The position numbers and the translations under genes were made by a program. Shown piece by piece: positions 54,492-63,368 of a DNA stretch of 64,000 nucleotides. A model generated the notes under the pieces. It did not search any database. It had not been told where the DNA came from and saw only the letters and a program-made list of their open reading frames with translations. How positions within the stretch are numbered: the first letter of the stretch is position 1; each line of letters opens with the position of its first letter. Origin of the DNA: Pseudomonas brassicacearum subsp. neoaurantiaca (GTDB lineage: Bacteria > Pseudomonadota > Gammaproteobacteria > Pseudomonadales > Pseudomonadaceae); assembly GCF_013608025.1 (NCBI RefSeq), contig NZ_VDLV01000027.1, positions 10,413 through 74,412 of the forward strand, read 5' to 3'.

Positions 54492-54805
54492 TAGCGCCGT
54501 GTCGCCAGCAATCCGATCAAAAAGCCAACGCCCGCGGCAATGCCAACCGATTGCCAAGGATTGGCCTGTACATATTCTTCGGTGGCGATTACGGCGGCCT
54601 GGCCGCGCTCGCGCACGGATTCTTCGGTCAGCTTGAGCGTTTCGCGGGCGCGCAGCAGGGTTTCGTGGATCTGGCTGCGCAGTTCGTCAGCCTGGTCGCC
54701 CGCCAGCGTCGCGGTGTGATCCAGCAGTCGCTCGGTATCGCTGACCAGCGTCTGAAAGTCTTCCATCAGCGTTTCTTGAGCAGTCTTTGCCTGGGTTCTG
54801 GCCAT
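54491..54805 (-). CDS. DUF883 family protein (YqjD/ElaB-like)
   Basis: A 104-residue protein with a helical amphipathic body (DFQTLVSDTERLLDHTATLAGDQADELRSQIHE) and a C-terminal membrane anchor, NPWQSVGIAAGVGFLIGLLATRR, the DUF883 signature. E. coli YqjD and ElaB tie ribosomes to the inner membrane in stationary phase. CGGAGAT precedes the ATG. It leads the operon with the YqjE- and YqjK-like genes. Confidence 0.9.
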   Translation of the reverse strand: MARTQAKTAQETLMEDFQTLVSDTERLLDHTATLAGDQADELRSQIHETLLRARETLKLTEESVRERGQAAVIATEEYVQANPWQSVGIAAGVGFLIGLLATRR

Positions 54806-54876
54806 GGGTGGATCTCCGTAGGTGACGTCTGAAGCGTTCGAGTATGAGCCATGCAGGAAGGTTCAGTGAAACTGGC

Positions 54877-54892
54877 TGGTACAACTTTTGCT
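54877..54892 (+). promoter_or_regulatory. Possible sigma-54 promoter of the ammonium transporter gene
   Basis: TGGTAC-AACTT-TTGCT has the invariant GG and GC with correct 10-base spacing for a -24/-12 promoter. It lies ~250 bases before the amt ATG, implying a long leader. A partial NtrC-like site TGCACC-N5-GGTTCG is at 55026-55042, downstream of this promoter, which is an unusual place. Confidence 0.45.
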
Positions 54893-55144
54893 CGGCTTTT
54901 TGCCATGTACTGGTGCGTGAGCCCGTGCCAGTGCGCTGAAGCTGGGCGAGTGCCCTAAAACCTTGATCCAAAAAATCAAAAAACGCAAAGCACGACGAAG
55001 CAGGACCTCGGTTTGCCAATTGTCTTGCACCAAGACGGTTCGAATGCCTCCGGCAGGCTGGCGGATTGTTTAAATTTGGTGCGCTGACGACGCGAAATGA
55101 ACCGCTTCGGTGCTTTTTCAACTTTTTCAGGTCTGCCAATCACC

Positions 55145-56353
55145 ATGGAAAATATGCAAAGCGCCGTGGACAGTCTGGTCCATAGTTCCAACACGCTGTT
55201 CATCCTGCTCGGTGCCGTCATGGTCTTGGCCATGCATGCCGGGTTTGCGTTCCTGGAAGTCGGAACGGTCCGGCAAAAAAACCAGGTCAACGCACTATCA
55301 AAGATCCTCAGCGATTTTGCCGTCTCGACCCTGGCCTATTTTTTCATCGGCTATTGGGTTTCCTACGGCGTGACGTTTGTGCAGCCGGCGGCGGCCCTTG
55401 GCGCTGACCACGGCTATGGCCTGGTGAAATTTTTCTTCCTGCTGACATTTGCCGCTGCGATCCCGGCCATTATTTCCGGTGGTATCGCCGAGCGAGCTCG
55501 ATTCGCGCCGCAACTGTGCGCCACGGTGCTGATCGTGGCGTTTGTCTATCCCTTTTTCGAAGGCGTGGTCTGGAACGGCAACTTCGGCCTGCAAGCTTGG
55601 CTGCAGAGCCATTTCGACGCCAGTTTCCACGACTTTGCCGGTTCCGTGGTGGTCCACGCCATGGGTGGCTGGCTGGCGTTGGCCGCCGTCCTTCTGCTCG
55701 GACCGCGTAACGGGCGTTACCGGGACGGGCGCCTGGTGGCGTTCGCCCCGTCGAGCATTCCGTTCCTGGCGTTGGGTTCGTGGATCCTGATTGTCGGCTG
55801 GTTCGGCTTCAACGTGATGAGCGCCCAGACCTTGCCCGGTGTGAGCGGGTTGGTGGCGGTCAACTCCTTGATGGCGATGGTGGGCGGGACCGTGGCGGCG
55901 TTGATTGTCGGACGCAATGACCCCGGCTTCTTGCACAACGGACCGTTGGCTGGCTTGGTGGCGGTTTGCGCGGGCTCCGACTTGATGCATCCGATTGGAG
56001 CACTGGCGACCGGCGCGATTGCTGGCGCGCTGTTTGTCTGGTGTTTCACGGCGGCCCAGGGCAAATGGAAAATCGATGATGTACTGGGTGTCTGGCCGTT
56101 GCATGGCCTATGCGGTGTCTGGGGCGGTATCGCCTGCGGGATCTTCGGCCAGCAGGCCTTGGGCGGCTTGGGCGGGGTGAGCCTGGCCAGCCAACTGATC
56201 GGTACGGCGTTCGGCGTGGGTATTGCGCTGGTCGGCGGGTTTGCGGTGTACGGGACGATCAAGGCTTTGTTGGGGCTGCGCCTGACCCAGGAAGAAGAGT
56301 ATTACGGCGCCGACCTGTCGATCCACAAGATCGGCGCGCTCAACCTGGACTGA
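55145..56353 (+). CDS. Ammonium transporter (Amt family)
   Basis: A 402-residue channel with 11 predicted transmembrane helices. Family signatures are GAVMVLAMHAGFAFLEVGTVRQKN, ISGGIAERARF, HDFAGSVVVHAMGGWLALAAVLLLGPRNGR, GWFGFNVMSA and DVLGVWPLHGLCGVWGG. The two pore histidines are in VVHAMGG and PLHGLCG. No signal peptide like that of AmtB is obvious, and no glnK follows. Starts at 55097, 55145 and 55154 are possible; 55145 keeps a normal N-terminus. Confidence 0.9.
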   Translation: MENMQSAVDSLVHSSNTLFILLGAVMVLAMHAGFAFLEVGTVRQKNQVNALSKILSDFAVSTLAYFFIGYWVSYGVTFVQPAAALGADHGYGLVKFFFLLTFAAAIPAIISGGIAERARFAPQLCATVLIVAFVYPFFEGVVWNGNFGLQAWLQSHFDASFHDFAGSVVVHAMGGWLALAAVLLLGPRNGRYRDGRLVAFAPSSIPFLALGSWILIVGWFGFNVMSAQTLPGVSGLVAVNSLMAMVGGTVAALIVGRNDPGFLHNGPLAGLVAVCAGSDLMHPIGALATGAIAGALFVWCFTAAQGKWKIDDVLGVWPLHGLCGVWGGIACGIFGQQALGGLGGVSLASQLIGTAFGVGIALVGGFAVYGTIKALLGLRLTQEEEYYGADLSIHKIGALNLD

Positions 56354-56359
56354 TCGGTA

Positions 56360-58072
56360 TCACGGCTCCTTGTCCTGGTTACCCGGATAAAAGCCGTGCA
56401 GGAGCCCATAACGCTCGTGGCGGACTTGATCGACATGATGCCGGACTCGCTGTTCAGGCAACCCGAGCATGATCAGCGCGTGGGACGCCAGCATCAGGCT
56501 GGACTCCAGCAGTTCCGGGACCACTTCGGTGGCACCGGCGGCCTGCAATTCGGCCAGCTGGCTGTCGTCGCGCGTGCGCACCAGGACGGGTACGTGCGAA
56601 TTCACCCGCCGGACCTCCTTGAGTACCGTCATCGCAATGTCTGTCTTGTCCACCGCGATCACTACCAATCTTGCGCGGCCGAGCCCGACCGCGGTCAGCA
56701 GGTCCGCTCGGCGTGAATCGCCATAATGCACGCAATGTTCGCCCGCGGTGGCTTCCCGGATGATGACCGGGTCGTCGTCCAGGGCGACGAACTCCAACCC
56801 CTCGCGGCGTAGGAAACGCCCAATGGACTGGCCGACGCGACCATACCCGCAAATGACCACGTGGCCAGACAGGCCTGCATTGAGTTCGCTGATCTGCTCC
56901 AGTTGCGCTTCTTCGTTGGGTTTGCGGTGCAGGCGGGCAGCGATGCCCGGCGCGGCGCGGAGCAATAATGGGGTCAGCAGCATCGAGCAGAATGTCGCGG
57001 CCAGTAGCAGGCCACCGATATCGGCGGGCATGAAGTGGTTCTGTTGCATCAGTGCCATCAAGGCGAAACAGAACTCGCCACCCTGGGCCAGGGCCAGGCC
57101 GCTGCGCCAGGCCGTTTCGCCATCGCTGCCGCGCCATTTCACCAGCGCGGCAACCGCGCTGCCCTTGATGACCATCAAGCCGAGGGTCAATCCAAGGATC
57201 AGCAGGCCGTCGTCGATGAACAGTTGCAGGTCGATCAGCATGCCGATGCTGACGAAGAACAGCCCGAGCAGGATATCGCGGAACGGGCGTATATCTGCCT
57301 CGATCTGGTGCCGGTAATGGCTTTCACCCAGCAGCATCCCAGCCAGGAACGCGCCCAGGGCCGGCGACAGGCCGAGCAGGTGGGTAAGCCAGGCCGTGAG
57401 CAACACAATCACCAGGGCCAGCAACACGAAGAGCTCGGCGGAGCGGGATGCCGCCACTTCATGGAACAGGCGCGGCAGCAGGAGCCGGCTGGCCAGCAAC
57501 AGGCCGCCAAACAGCACCAGCGTCTTGCCCAGGGTCAAGGGCAACGCCCAATACCAGGCGTCGTCACTGTTACCGGCAAACACTGGCACCAAGGTCAAAA
57601 GCAATACCGCGACGACGTCCTGGAACAGCAGCACTCCGATGGCGTTCTGGCCGTGGCTGCTGAAAATCTCTCCTTGGCTGGACAGTTCCTTGCTGACAAT
57701 GGCCGTAGAAGACAGTGACAGTCCTGCGCCGAGCAGCAGTGCCGCCGCCAGCGGAGCGCCGCTGCCTGCCAGCAGCACCCCGAGCAGCGCGGCTGAGCAA
57801 AGGACCTGCAGGCTTCCGAGGCCAAACACGACCCGACGCAGTTCGAGCATCTTCGACAGCGAAAACTCCAGCCCCAACGAAAACAACAGGAAAACCACCC
57901 CAAGCTCGGCCAGGTCGGGCAGCTCTTCGCTGTCATTCACCCAGTCCAGCGCGGTGGGCCCGACAGCCAGGCCGACGCACAGGTAGCCCAGCACCGGTGG
58001 CAGGCGCAGGCGCCTGAACAGGGCGATGACCACCAGGGACGAGGCGAGAATGATCAGCAGGTTGGCGAACAA
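56360..58072 (-). CDS. Kef-type monovalent cation:proton antiporter with RCK domain
   Basis: A 570-residue CPA2 transporter: about 12 helices over residues 1-380 (LPPVLGYLCVGLAVGP, GVVFLLFSLGLEFS, LSLSSTAIVSKEL, LLFQDVVAVLLL, GLSPALGAFLAGMLLGES), then a TrkA_N/RCK domain (HVVICGYGRVGQSIGRFLRREG, YGDSRRADLL). No ATG gives a sensible N-terminus. A TTG at 58072 with GGAG six bases upstream is proposed as start. The known KefB/KefC are glutathione-adduct gated; whether this one is cannot be told. It converges on the ammonium transporter. Confidence 0.88.
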   Translation of the reverse strand: MFANLLIILASSLVVIALFRRLRLPPVLGYLCVGLAVGPTALDWVNDSEELPDLAELGVVFLLFSLGLEFSLSKMLELRRVVFGLGSLQVLCSAALLGVLLAGSGAPLAAALLLGAGLSLSSTAIVSKELSSQGEIFSSHGQNAIGVLLFQDVVAVLLLTLVPVFAGNSDDAWYWALPLTLGKTLVLFGGLLLASRLLLPRLFHEVAASRSAELFVLLALVIVLLTAWLTHLLGLSPALGAFLAGMLLGESHYRHQIEADIRPFRDILLGLFFVSIGMLIDLQLFIDDGLLILGLTLGLMVIKGSAVAALVKWRGSDGETAWRSGLALAQGGEFCFALMALMQQNHFMPADIGGLLLAATFCSMLLTPLLLRAAPGIAARLHRKPNEEAQLEQISELNAGLSGHVVICGYGRVGQSIGRFLRREGLEFVALDDDPVIIREATAGEHCVHYGDSRRADLLTAVGLGRARLVVIAVDKTDIAMTVLKEVRRVNSHVPVLVRTRDDSQLAELQAAGATEVVPELLESSLMLASHALIMLGLPEQRVRHHVDQVRHERYGLLHGFYPGNQDKEP

Positions 58073-58261
58073 GAGAAACTCCGTTTCAAGGTTTACGAGA
58101 CCCAGCGTAGAACAGAAAAAACATCGAGCATCACTGGAAAACCATTTGGACTCAGTGATTTGCGTCAGCGTTTTACCGAAATATCCTGCGACATGGTACT
58201 CGGCTCGACGGTTGCGTGGGGCGGGCCTAGAATGGCGATCTGTCTTTTTGGGGTACCTGCC

Positions 58262-58501
58262 ATGACGCCGGAATGCCAGTTGTTCGGCACCCTGGGTTGC
58301 CATTTGTGTGAAGTCGCCGAGGGCGTGCTGATGCCTTTCGTCGAACATGGACTGTTGGTGGAACTGGTCGATATTGCCGAGAGTGATGCCTTGTCCGAAG
58401 CCTACGGCCTGCGCATTCCCGTGTTGCGCAGGATTGACACGGGCGCGGAACTGGATTGGCCGTTCGATGATCCCGACCGGGTTGCTTCCTTTCTGCGTTG
58501 A
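58262..58501 (+). CDS. Glutaredoxin-like small protein
   Basis: A 79-residue thioredoxin-fold protein, MTPECQLFGTLGCHLCEVAEGVL, with the CxxC active site CHLC near residues 13-16, and the cis-proline region GLRIPVLRRIDTGAELDWPFD. It is typical of the short DUF836/glutaredoxin-like family. GGGG nine bases before the ATG is the ribosome site. The partner is unknown. Confidence 0.85.
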   Translation: MTPECQLFGTLGCHLCEVAEGVLMPFVEHGLLVELVDIAESDALSEAYGLRIPVLRRIDTGAELDWPFDDPDRVASFLR

Positions 58502-58591
58502 CGCCTTCCATCGGTTGGACCTGCATGCCGCCATTGGCGAAAGGGTGTTCTTCGGTTACTGTATGTCCATACAGCTACTGGAGTGCAGCCC

Positions 58592-58912
58592 TTGGTCAAT
58601 GTCGAGCAATTGAAAAACAGCGTGAACCGGATGTCCGCGGACGTTGTACGCGAAGCGGTACTGGAGTTGCGTCTGGACGGTCTGGTCACGGAGGGCAAGA
58701 CACCTTTCAACAAGCTGCACTTCAATACCTGTTTCGCCGAGATAGAAGCGTTGTTTCAGCGCGCCGGCTACCACAGGCAACTGGATGTGGTGGGATATCA
58801 GGGCCTCTTGTATGCCTTGTACGATCCGGGGCGCTGGGAGGCGGTCGAAGTGCTGCGCTGGTTGAAGGAATTCACCGAAGCCGCTGCAAGGCGGACAACG
58901 GTCTCTGCCTGA
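58592..58912 (+). CDS. Conserved hypothetical protein
   Basis: A ~106-residue soluble protein (VNVEQLKNSVNRMSADVVREAVLELRLDGL...). It is predicted mostly helical, with no signal peptide or membrane segment and one internal Cys (HFNTCFAEIEALF). A TTG at 58592 with GGAG eight bases upstream is the preferred start; an in-frame GTG nine bases earlier overlaps that site. It follows the glutaredoxin-like gene by 90 bases. I do not recognise the family. Confidence 0.65.
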   Translation: MVNVEQLKNSVNRMSADVVREAVLELRLDGLVTEGKTPFNKLHFNTCFAEIEALFQRAGYHRQLDVVGYQGLLYALYDPGRWEAVEVLRWLKEFTEAAARRTTVSA

Positions 58913-58984
58913 GCCAATCATCACTGGGCTGGCTTGCATGACTATCGGATAATGCAGGCCCCAGCAAAAAGTAAAGAGTCTTCA

Positions 58985-59875
58985 ATGCCCGGTTCATCGT
59001 TTTCCCCAGCTCATCAGCAGGCCAGCACTTTGTACCTGCCGCCCGGTGCCTGGCAGACGGTGCTGGAATGCCTCTGCGAGCATTTCAGTGCGATCAGCCG
59101 CGAGCAATGGTTGGACCGGATTGCGCGGGGCCGGGTTCTGGACGGGGAGGGCAAGGCGATCCGTGCCGATCTGCCATACCGTGAAGGCCTCCGTATCCAC
59201 TATTTTCGTGAAGTGCCCGATGAAAAACCGATCCCGGTGCTCGAGTCGATTCTCTATGCCGACGAGCATCTGGTGGTGGCAGACAAGCCGCATTTTCTTC
59301 CTGTCACGCCGGCGGGCGAATATGTCGAGCAGACCTTGTTGCGGCGGTTGATCCGTCGGCTGGATAACCCCCATCTGGTGCCCTTGCACCGTATCGATCG
59401 GCACACGGCCGGGCTGGTGCTATTTTCAGCCAACCCGCAGACCCGTTCGATCTATCAATCCTTGTTTCCGACGCGCCAAATCGAAAAGTGCTATCAGGCG
59501 ATTGCGCCCGCGTTACCTGGAATGAGTTTCCCACGGGTGCATGAGAGCCGGTTGGTCGATGGCGAGCCGTTCTTCCGAATGCAGGAAGGGCCGGGCACAC
59601 CCAATACCGAGACGGCCATCGACGTGCTGGAAAAAAACGGTGACCTGTGGCGCTATGGCCTGTATCCGGTCACCGGGAAAAAACATCAGCTGCGCGTGCA
59701 TATGAATGCCTTGGGCGCACCTATCTGTAACGATCCGTTCTACCCCGATGTGATTCGGGATGCCCAGGATGACTACTGCAATCAGCTCAAGTTGTTGGCC
59801 CAAGGGTTGCGTTTCGTCGACCCGGTCACGAATCAGAATCGGGTTTTTGAAAGCAGGATCGTGCTGCAGTGGTAG
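58985..59875 (+). CDS. RluA-family pseudouridine synthase
   Basis: A 296-residue pseudouridine synthase. The catalytic motif HRIDRHTAGLVLFS contains the nucleophilic Asp. ESILYADEHLVVADKPHFLPVTP precedes it, and YPVTGKKHQLRVHMNALGAPICND follows, the conserved KxHQxRxH region. The N-terminal ~90 residues lack a clear S4 domain. Substrate (rRNA or tRNA position) is unknown. The start has a weak AAAGAG site. A terminator follows. Confidence 0.88.
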   Translation: MPGSSFSPAHQQASTLYLPPGAWQTVLECLCEHFSAISREQWLDRIARGRVLDGEGKAIRADLPYREGLRIHYFREVPDEKPIPVLESILYADEHLVVADKPHFLPVTPAGEYVEQTLLRRLIRRLDNPHLVPLHRIDRHTAGLVLFSANPQTRSIYQSLFPTRQIEKCYQAIAPALPGMSFPRVHESRLVDGEPFFRMQEGPGTPNTETAIDVLEKNGDLWRYGLYPVTGKKHQLRVHMNALGAPICNDPFYPDVIRDAQDDYCNQLKLLAQGLRFVDPVTNQNRVFESRIVLQW

Positions 59876-59899
59876 CCACTGCGTTTTCGGACAGGCAAC

Positions 59900-59928
59900 A
59901 AAAAGCCCGCAATCAATGCGGGCTTTTC
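59900..59928. terminator. Terminator between the pseudouridine synthase and lipoprotein genes
   Basis: The stem AAAAGCCCGC / GCGGGCTTTT has a seven-base loop, with an A-run and T-run on the two sides so it can serve both converging genes. Confidence 0.87.
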
Positions 59929-59952
59929 TGTATCGGGCTGTGACGTTAAAGA

Positions 59953-60174
59953 TTACAGATCTTTAACGGTACGAACCTGGTCCTTGTTTACGCGAGTCTG
60001 CTTGCCGTCCAGTTGCTCAAATTCGTAGAAGCCGCTCTCTTCATCGTATTTAGGCGTATCGACGGCCTGGATTTCGCGACCGTCATTCAAGGTGATCACT
60101 GTTGGCGATGCACACCCGGCGAGAGTGGCGAGGCCCAGCGCGAGCATGAAAGTAGCGAGGGTCCGTTGATTCAT
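59953..60174 (-). CDS. YgdI/YgdR-family lipoprotein (DUF903)
   Basis: A 73-residue lipoprotein with a signal peptide (MNQRTLATFMLALGLATLAGC), the lipobox LAGC, and the SH3-like YgdI/YgdR fold: PTVITLNDGREIQAVDTPKYDEESGFYEFEQLDGKQTRVNKDQVRTV. CGGAGAAA upstream supports the start. It is a small outer-membrane-associated protein of unknown function. Confidence 0.92.
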   Translation of the reverse strand: MNQRTLATFMLALGLATLAGCASPTVITLNDGREIQAVDTPKYDEESGFYEFEQLDGKQTRVNKDQVRTVKDL

Positions 60175-60249
60175 GGTGTTTCTCCGAAATGGATTCTTCA
60201 AGTTACTGACCTTCAGACGTATACATCGCGCGCAAGTTCCTGGCTAGTG

Positions 60250-60852
60250 TCAATCTGACACGCCTTTGTGCTGGGCGAGAAGTTCCGGCGTGTTGAGATT
60301 GGCCAGCCGGGGATCGTTGGACGGACATTGCAAGGCGACTGCTTGCAGTGTGCGCATGATGCGTCCCGGGCTGCGTTCCCCGTCGCTCCAGGCCCGTTCG
60401 AAAGTGGCTGACAGGGCGCGAGGAATGATGCACAGCAGCGGCTCCCAATGTTCGCCGTGACGCACCATCAATGGTTTGTCGGGATGTCTGCTGGCGGTTT
60501 CGCGCATGCTGTCCAGAAGACTCGAGTCGATTTGCGGTACGTCGCACGGTAACACCAGCAGATAGGGATGCTTCGCCGCCTTGAGTCCTGCCCGGATTCC
60601 AGCCAGCGGGCCCGGAAAATCACCTTCATCGTCATGAACCAACTGGTCGGCATACGCTGCATAGCGTTCCAGGTTGCGGTTGCAGGAAATGATCAAGTCG
60701 TCACTCAGGGTGCGGGTTTGCCGATGAAGGTGGGCAATCAGCGGTTCACCTCGCCACTCCAGCAAGCCCTTGTCCTGCCCACCCATGCGTTGGCCGCGTC
60801 CGCCAGCGAGGAGCAGGACGGAGCAAGGTGGCAGGGGATTGTTCGAGGTCAT
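60250..60852 (-). CDS. mobA: Molybdenum cofactor guanylyltransferase MobA
   Basis: A 200-residue nucleotidyltransferase that links GMP to molybdopterin to give the MGD cofactor. It has the GTP-binding start [23 protein letters not shown], then [13 protein letters not shown] and [16 protein letters not shown] eight bases before ATG 60852 is a better start than the ATG 15 bases upstream. It is divergent from moaB-moeA, so all three can be regulated together. Confidence 0.94.
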   Translation of the reverse strand: MTSNNPLPPCSVLLLAGGRGQRMGGQDKGLLEWRGEPLIAHLHRQTRTLSDDLIISCNRNLERYAAYADQLVHDDEGDFPGPLAGIRAGLKAAKHPYLLVLPCDVPQIDSSLLDSMRETASRHPDKPLMVRHGEHWEPLLCIIPRALSATFERAWSDGERSPGRIMRTLQAVALQCPSNDPRLANLNTPELLAQHKGVSD

Positions 60853-60930
60853 CGGGTGTCTCCGCATGGGCGAAAAAATGGGACGCTGTGATATAACACC
60901 AGGCTGTTTCCCCTACAACTGGACGAGCCT

Positions 60931-61470
60931 ATGAAAGCCAAGGCTGATGTACCTTTCGTGCCGCTCAATGTCGCGGTGCTGACTGTCAGTGATACCCGTA
61001 CCCTGGAAACCGACACCTCGGGGCAGGTCTTCGTCGATCGCCTCACGGAGGCAGGGCACAACCTCGCGGCACGGGTGTTGCTCAAAGATGATTTGTACAA
61101 GATCAGAGCACAAGTTGCGGCCTGGATCGCCGACGATGTCGTGCAAGTGGTGTTGATCACTGGCGGTACCGGCTTTACCGGGCGCGACAGCACGCCGGAG
61201 GCCGTTGCGTGCCTGTTGGACAAGCAGGTCGATGGTTTCGGCGAGCTGTTCCGGCAGATTTCCGTGGCGGACATCGGCACTTCCACGGTCCAGTCGCGGG
61301 CATTGGCCGGCCTGGCCAACGGGACGCTGGTGTGTTGCCTGCCCGGGTCGACCAACGCGGTGCGTACGGGATGGGATGGGATCCTGGCCGAGCAGCTGGA
61401 TGCGCGGCACAGGCCGTGCAATTTCGTGGCCCATTTGAAACAGGCGGCCCCTTGTGAATCCCGTGGGTAA
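60931..61470 (+). CDS. moaB: Molybdopterin adenylyltransferase-type protein MoaB
   Basis: A 179-residue MoaB/MogA-fold protein: NVAVLTVSDTRTLETDTSGQ, then LITGGTGFTGRDSTPEAV and LPGSTNAV, the MPT-binding motifs. It is expected to adenylylate molybdopterin or stabilise the pathway. It overlaps moeA by 17 bases, so the two are translated from one mRNA. The -10-like TATAAC at about 60894 could serve this operon. Confidence 0.93.
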   Translation: MKAKADVPFVPLNVAVLTVSDTRTLETDTSGQVFVDRLTEAGHNLAARVLLKDDLYKIRAQVAAWIADDVVQVVLITGGTGFTGRDSTPEAVACLLDKQVDGFGELFRQISVADIGTSTVQSRALAGLANGTLVCCLPGSTNAVRTGWDGILAEQLDARHRPCNFVAHLKQAAPCESRG

Positions 61471-62683
61471 ACCGGGCAAGGCAGGTGCCTTGATGGCCGT
61501 CGAGGTCGCCTTGGAGCGCTTGCTCGAGATGGCGGCCTCCACGCCCATTGTCCAGCACGAGCGCGTATCGTTGGCCGAGGCGCAGGGACGAGTACTGGCG
61601 GAGGATCTGGTTTCGACGCTCGACCTCCCGCCCTGGTCCAACAGCGCCATGGACGGTTACGCCTTACGCCTGGCTGACTGGGATGGTGAAACGCCGCTGG
61701 TGATCAGCCAGCGGATTTTTGCCGGGCAATCTCCGGACCCTCTTGCCGCAGGCACGTGTGCGCGGATCTTTACGGGGGCGCCGATCCCGATGGGCGCCGA
61801 TTGCGTCGAGATGCAGGAAAACGTCATCGTCGAAGACGACCAGCGGGTGCGATTCAGCCAGGCCATGGTATGCGGGCAGAACATCCGTCCCCAGGGACAG
61901 GAAACAACCGTAGGAGAGCAGGTTCTCGCCGCCGGCACTCGCCTGGGGCCGATTGAGTTGGGGCTTGCGGCATCCTTGGGTTGTGCATCGCTGGACGTGA
62001 TACGCAAGGTGCGAGTTGCTGTGCTGTCCACTGGTGACGAGCTGGTGGAGCCCGGCCAGCCGCTAGGGCCGGGACAGATCTATAACAGCAATCGCGTATT
62101 GCTCTGTGGTTGGTTGCGGCGCCTGGGTTGTGAGGTGGTCGATGCGGGTATCCTGCCTGATGACCTGGCCACTACTCGCACATGCCTGGCTCAGCTATCG
62201 GATGTCGACCTGATTCTTTCCACGGGCGGTGTATCGGTGGGGGAGGCAGATTTCCTTGGCATTGCGTTGCGTGAAGAAGGCGAGCTGACGCTTTGGAAAC
62301 TCGCCATCAAACCGGGAAAACCGCTGACGTTCGGGCATTTTCGCGGCGTGCCGGTAATCGGCCTGCCTGGAAACCCAGCCTCGACCCTGGTGACCTTCGC
62401 CCTGTTGGCGCGGCCTTATCTATTGCGTCGCCAAGGTGTGCAAGCGGTATCGCCTCTCAAGTTCCAGGTGCCCGCCGGTTTCGTCTGGCCGAAGGCAGGC
62501 AATCGACGAGAGTTCTTGAGAGGGCGCATCGAAAATGGTCGAGCCATTATTTATCGCAACCAGAGCTCCGGTGTCCTGCGTAGCGCCGCCTGGGCCGAAG
62601 GGCTGGTGGAGGTCCTTGAAGGAAGGACGCTGGCTGAAGGCGATATCGTCAGTTTCATTCCCTTGAGCGAAGTCTTGGGCTAG
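61454..62683 (+). CDS. moeA: Molybdopterin molybdenumtransferase MoeA
   Basis: A 409-residue MoeA, which inserts molybdate into adenylylated molybdopterin. Motifs are PPWSNSAMDGYALR, RIFTGAPIPMGADCVEMQENV, RVAVLSTGDELVEPGQPLGPGQIYNSN, LSTGGVSVGEADFLG and KPGKPLTFGHFRGVPVIGLPGNPAST. A GTG start at 61454 overlaps moaB; an ATG at 61493 (MAVEVALE) is an alternative with AGGTG-like DNA upstream. The product is cytoplasmic. Confidence 0.93.
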   Translation: MNPVGKPGKAGALMAVEVALERLLEMAASTPIVQHERVSLAEAQGRVLAEDLVSTLDLPPWSNSAMDGYALRLADWDGETPLVISQRIFAGQSPDPLAAGTCARIFTGAPIPMGADCVEMQENVIVEDDQRVRFSQAMVCGQNIRPQGQETTVGEQVLAAGTRLGPIELGLAASLGCASLDVIRKVRVAVLSTGDELVEPGQPLGPGQIYNSNRVLLCGWLRRLGCEVVDAGILPDDLATTRTCLAQLSDVDLILSTGGVSVGEADFLGIALREEGELTLWKLAIKPGKPLTFGHFRGVPVIGLPGNPASTLVTFALLARPYLLRRQGVQAVSPLKFQVPAGFVWPKAGNRREFLRGRIENGRAIIYRNQSSGVLRSAAWAEGLVEVLEGRTLAEGDIVSFIPLSEVLG

Positions 62684-62706
62684 CCCGGCAATCGCCGACG
62701 TGCTGC

Positions 62707-62727
62707 GGCCCGATTTTGTATCGGGCC
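62707..62727 (+). terminator. Hairpin after moeA
   Basis: The stem GGCCCGAT / ATCGGGCC has a five-base loop (TTTGT), 24 bases past the stop. There is no T-run, so termination strength is doubtful. Confidence 0.45.
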
Positions 62728-62744
62728 TCTACGCGCCGTTGCCT

Positions 62745-63053
62745 TTATCGCGACAGCAGCATCACCAACTGGTCGAAACGATTGTTCGCGACCCACCCCA
62801 GCATCCCGACCACGACTGCCGCCGCGCCGGCCAGATAGGCAAGGCGGTATCGTACGGCCTTGACGTCGGTACGGATTTCATCCACGTCTTTTCGGATGTA
62901 CTTGAGGTGAGTTTCCAATTCAACGACGCGCGGTTCCAAATCAATTCCTCCAACGGGATTAGTGCAACGTTTGCATTCGCTTTTGATATCGGCCGGTTCG
63001 TTCCCGAAGGACGCGAGGTGGCGGGGCGACAGCTTGTATTCATGGCTATGCAT
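62745..63053 (-). CDS. Hypothetical small coiled-coil membrane protein
   Basis: A ~102-residue protein from MHSHEYKL. It has two cysteines in SECKRCTNP, a coiled coil (EPRVVELETHLKYIRKDVDEIRTDVKAVRYRL), and one C-terminal transmembrane helix (LAGAAAVVVGMLGWVANNRF). This layout resembles small tail-anchored, XhlA/DUF1640-like proteins. GGAGG ten bases before the ATG supports the start. A longer frame to 63125 has no site. The family is not recognised with certainty. Confidence 0.65.
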   Translation of the reverse strand: MHSHEYKLSPRHLASFGNEPADIKSECKRCTNPVGGIDLEPRVVELETHLKYIRKDVDEIRTDVKAVRYRLAYLAGAAAVVVGMLGWVANNRFDQLVMLLSR

Positions 63054-63368
63054 GGAGCGTTTCCTCCCAGTTGCCATGATTTCTTGAGCGCATGAGCGGG
63101 CCCCTGGGAGCTTTGACATATCCATCCATGGGTAACAAATCCTTGTCTGATTGATCGATTGATTGATTGTTTGAACGGTTCAGCACGACACCCTGTCAAG
63201 GTGTCTCAATACAGTCAGAGGGTCAATTGAGCTGATTCGCCAGGTCTTGTAAGAAAAATCTTGGAATCGAGAACTTGATCTGATTTTTTGCGGATATTGC
63301 CCAGGTCCGGGCTATTTCGAGCGAATGAGCGGTCCCATTTCCTGAACCTTCCAATGACGGAGACAACG
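63054..63368. other. Intergenic region with TGAT micro-repeats
   Basis: 315 bases without a gene. It contains an iterated TGATTGATCGATTGATTGAT stretch at about 63147-63168 that probably reflects slippage. The kinase promoter should lie in the 3' part. I see no RNA gene. Confidence 0.5.
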
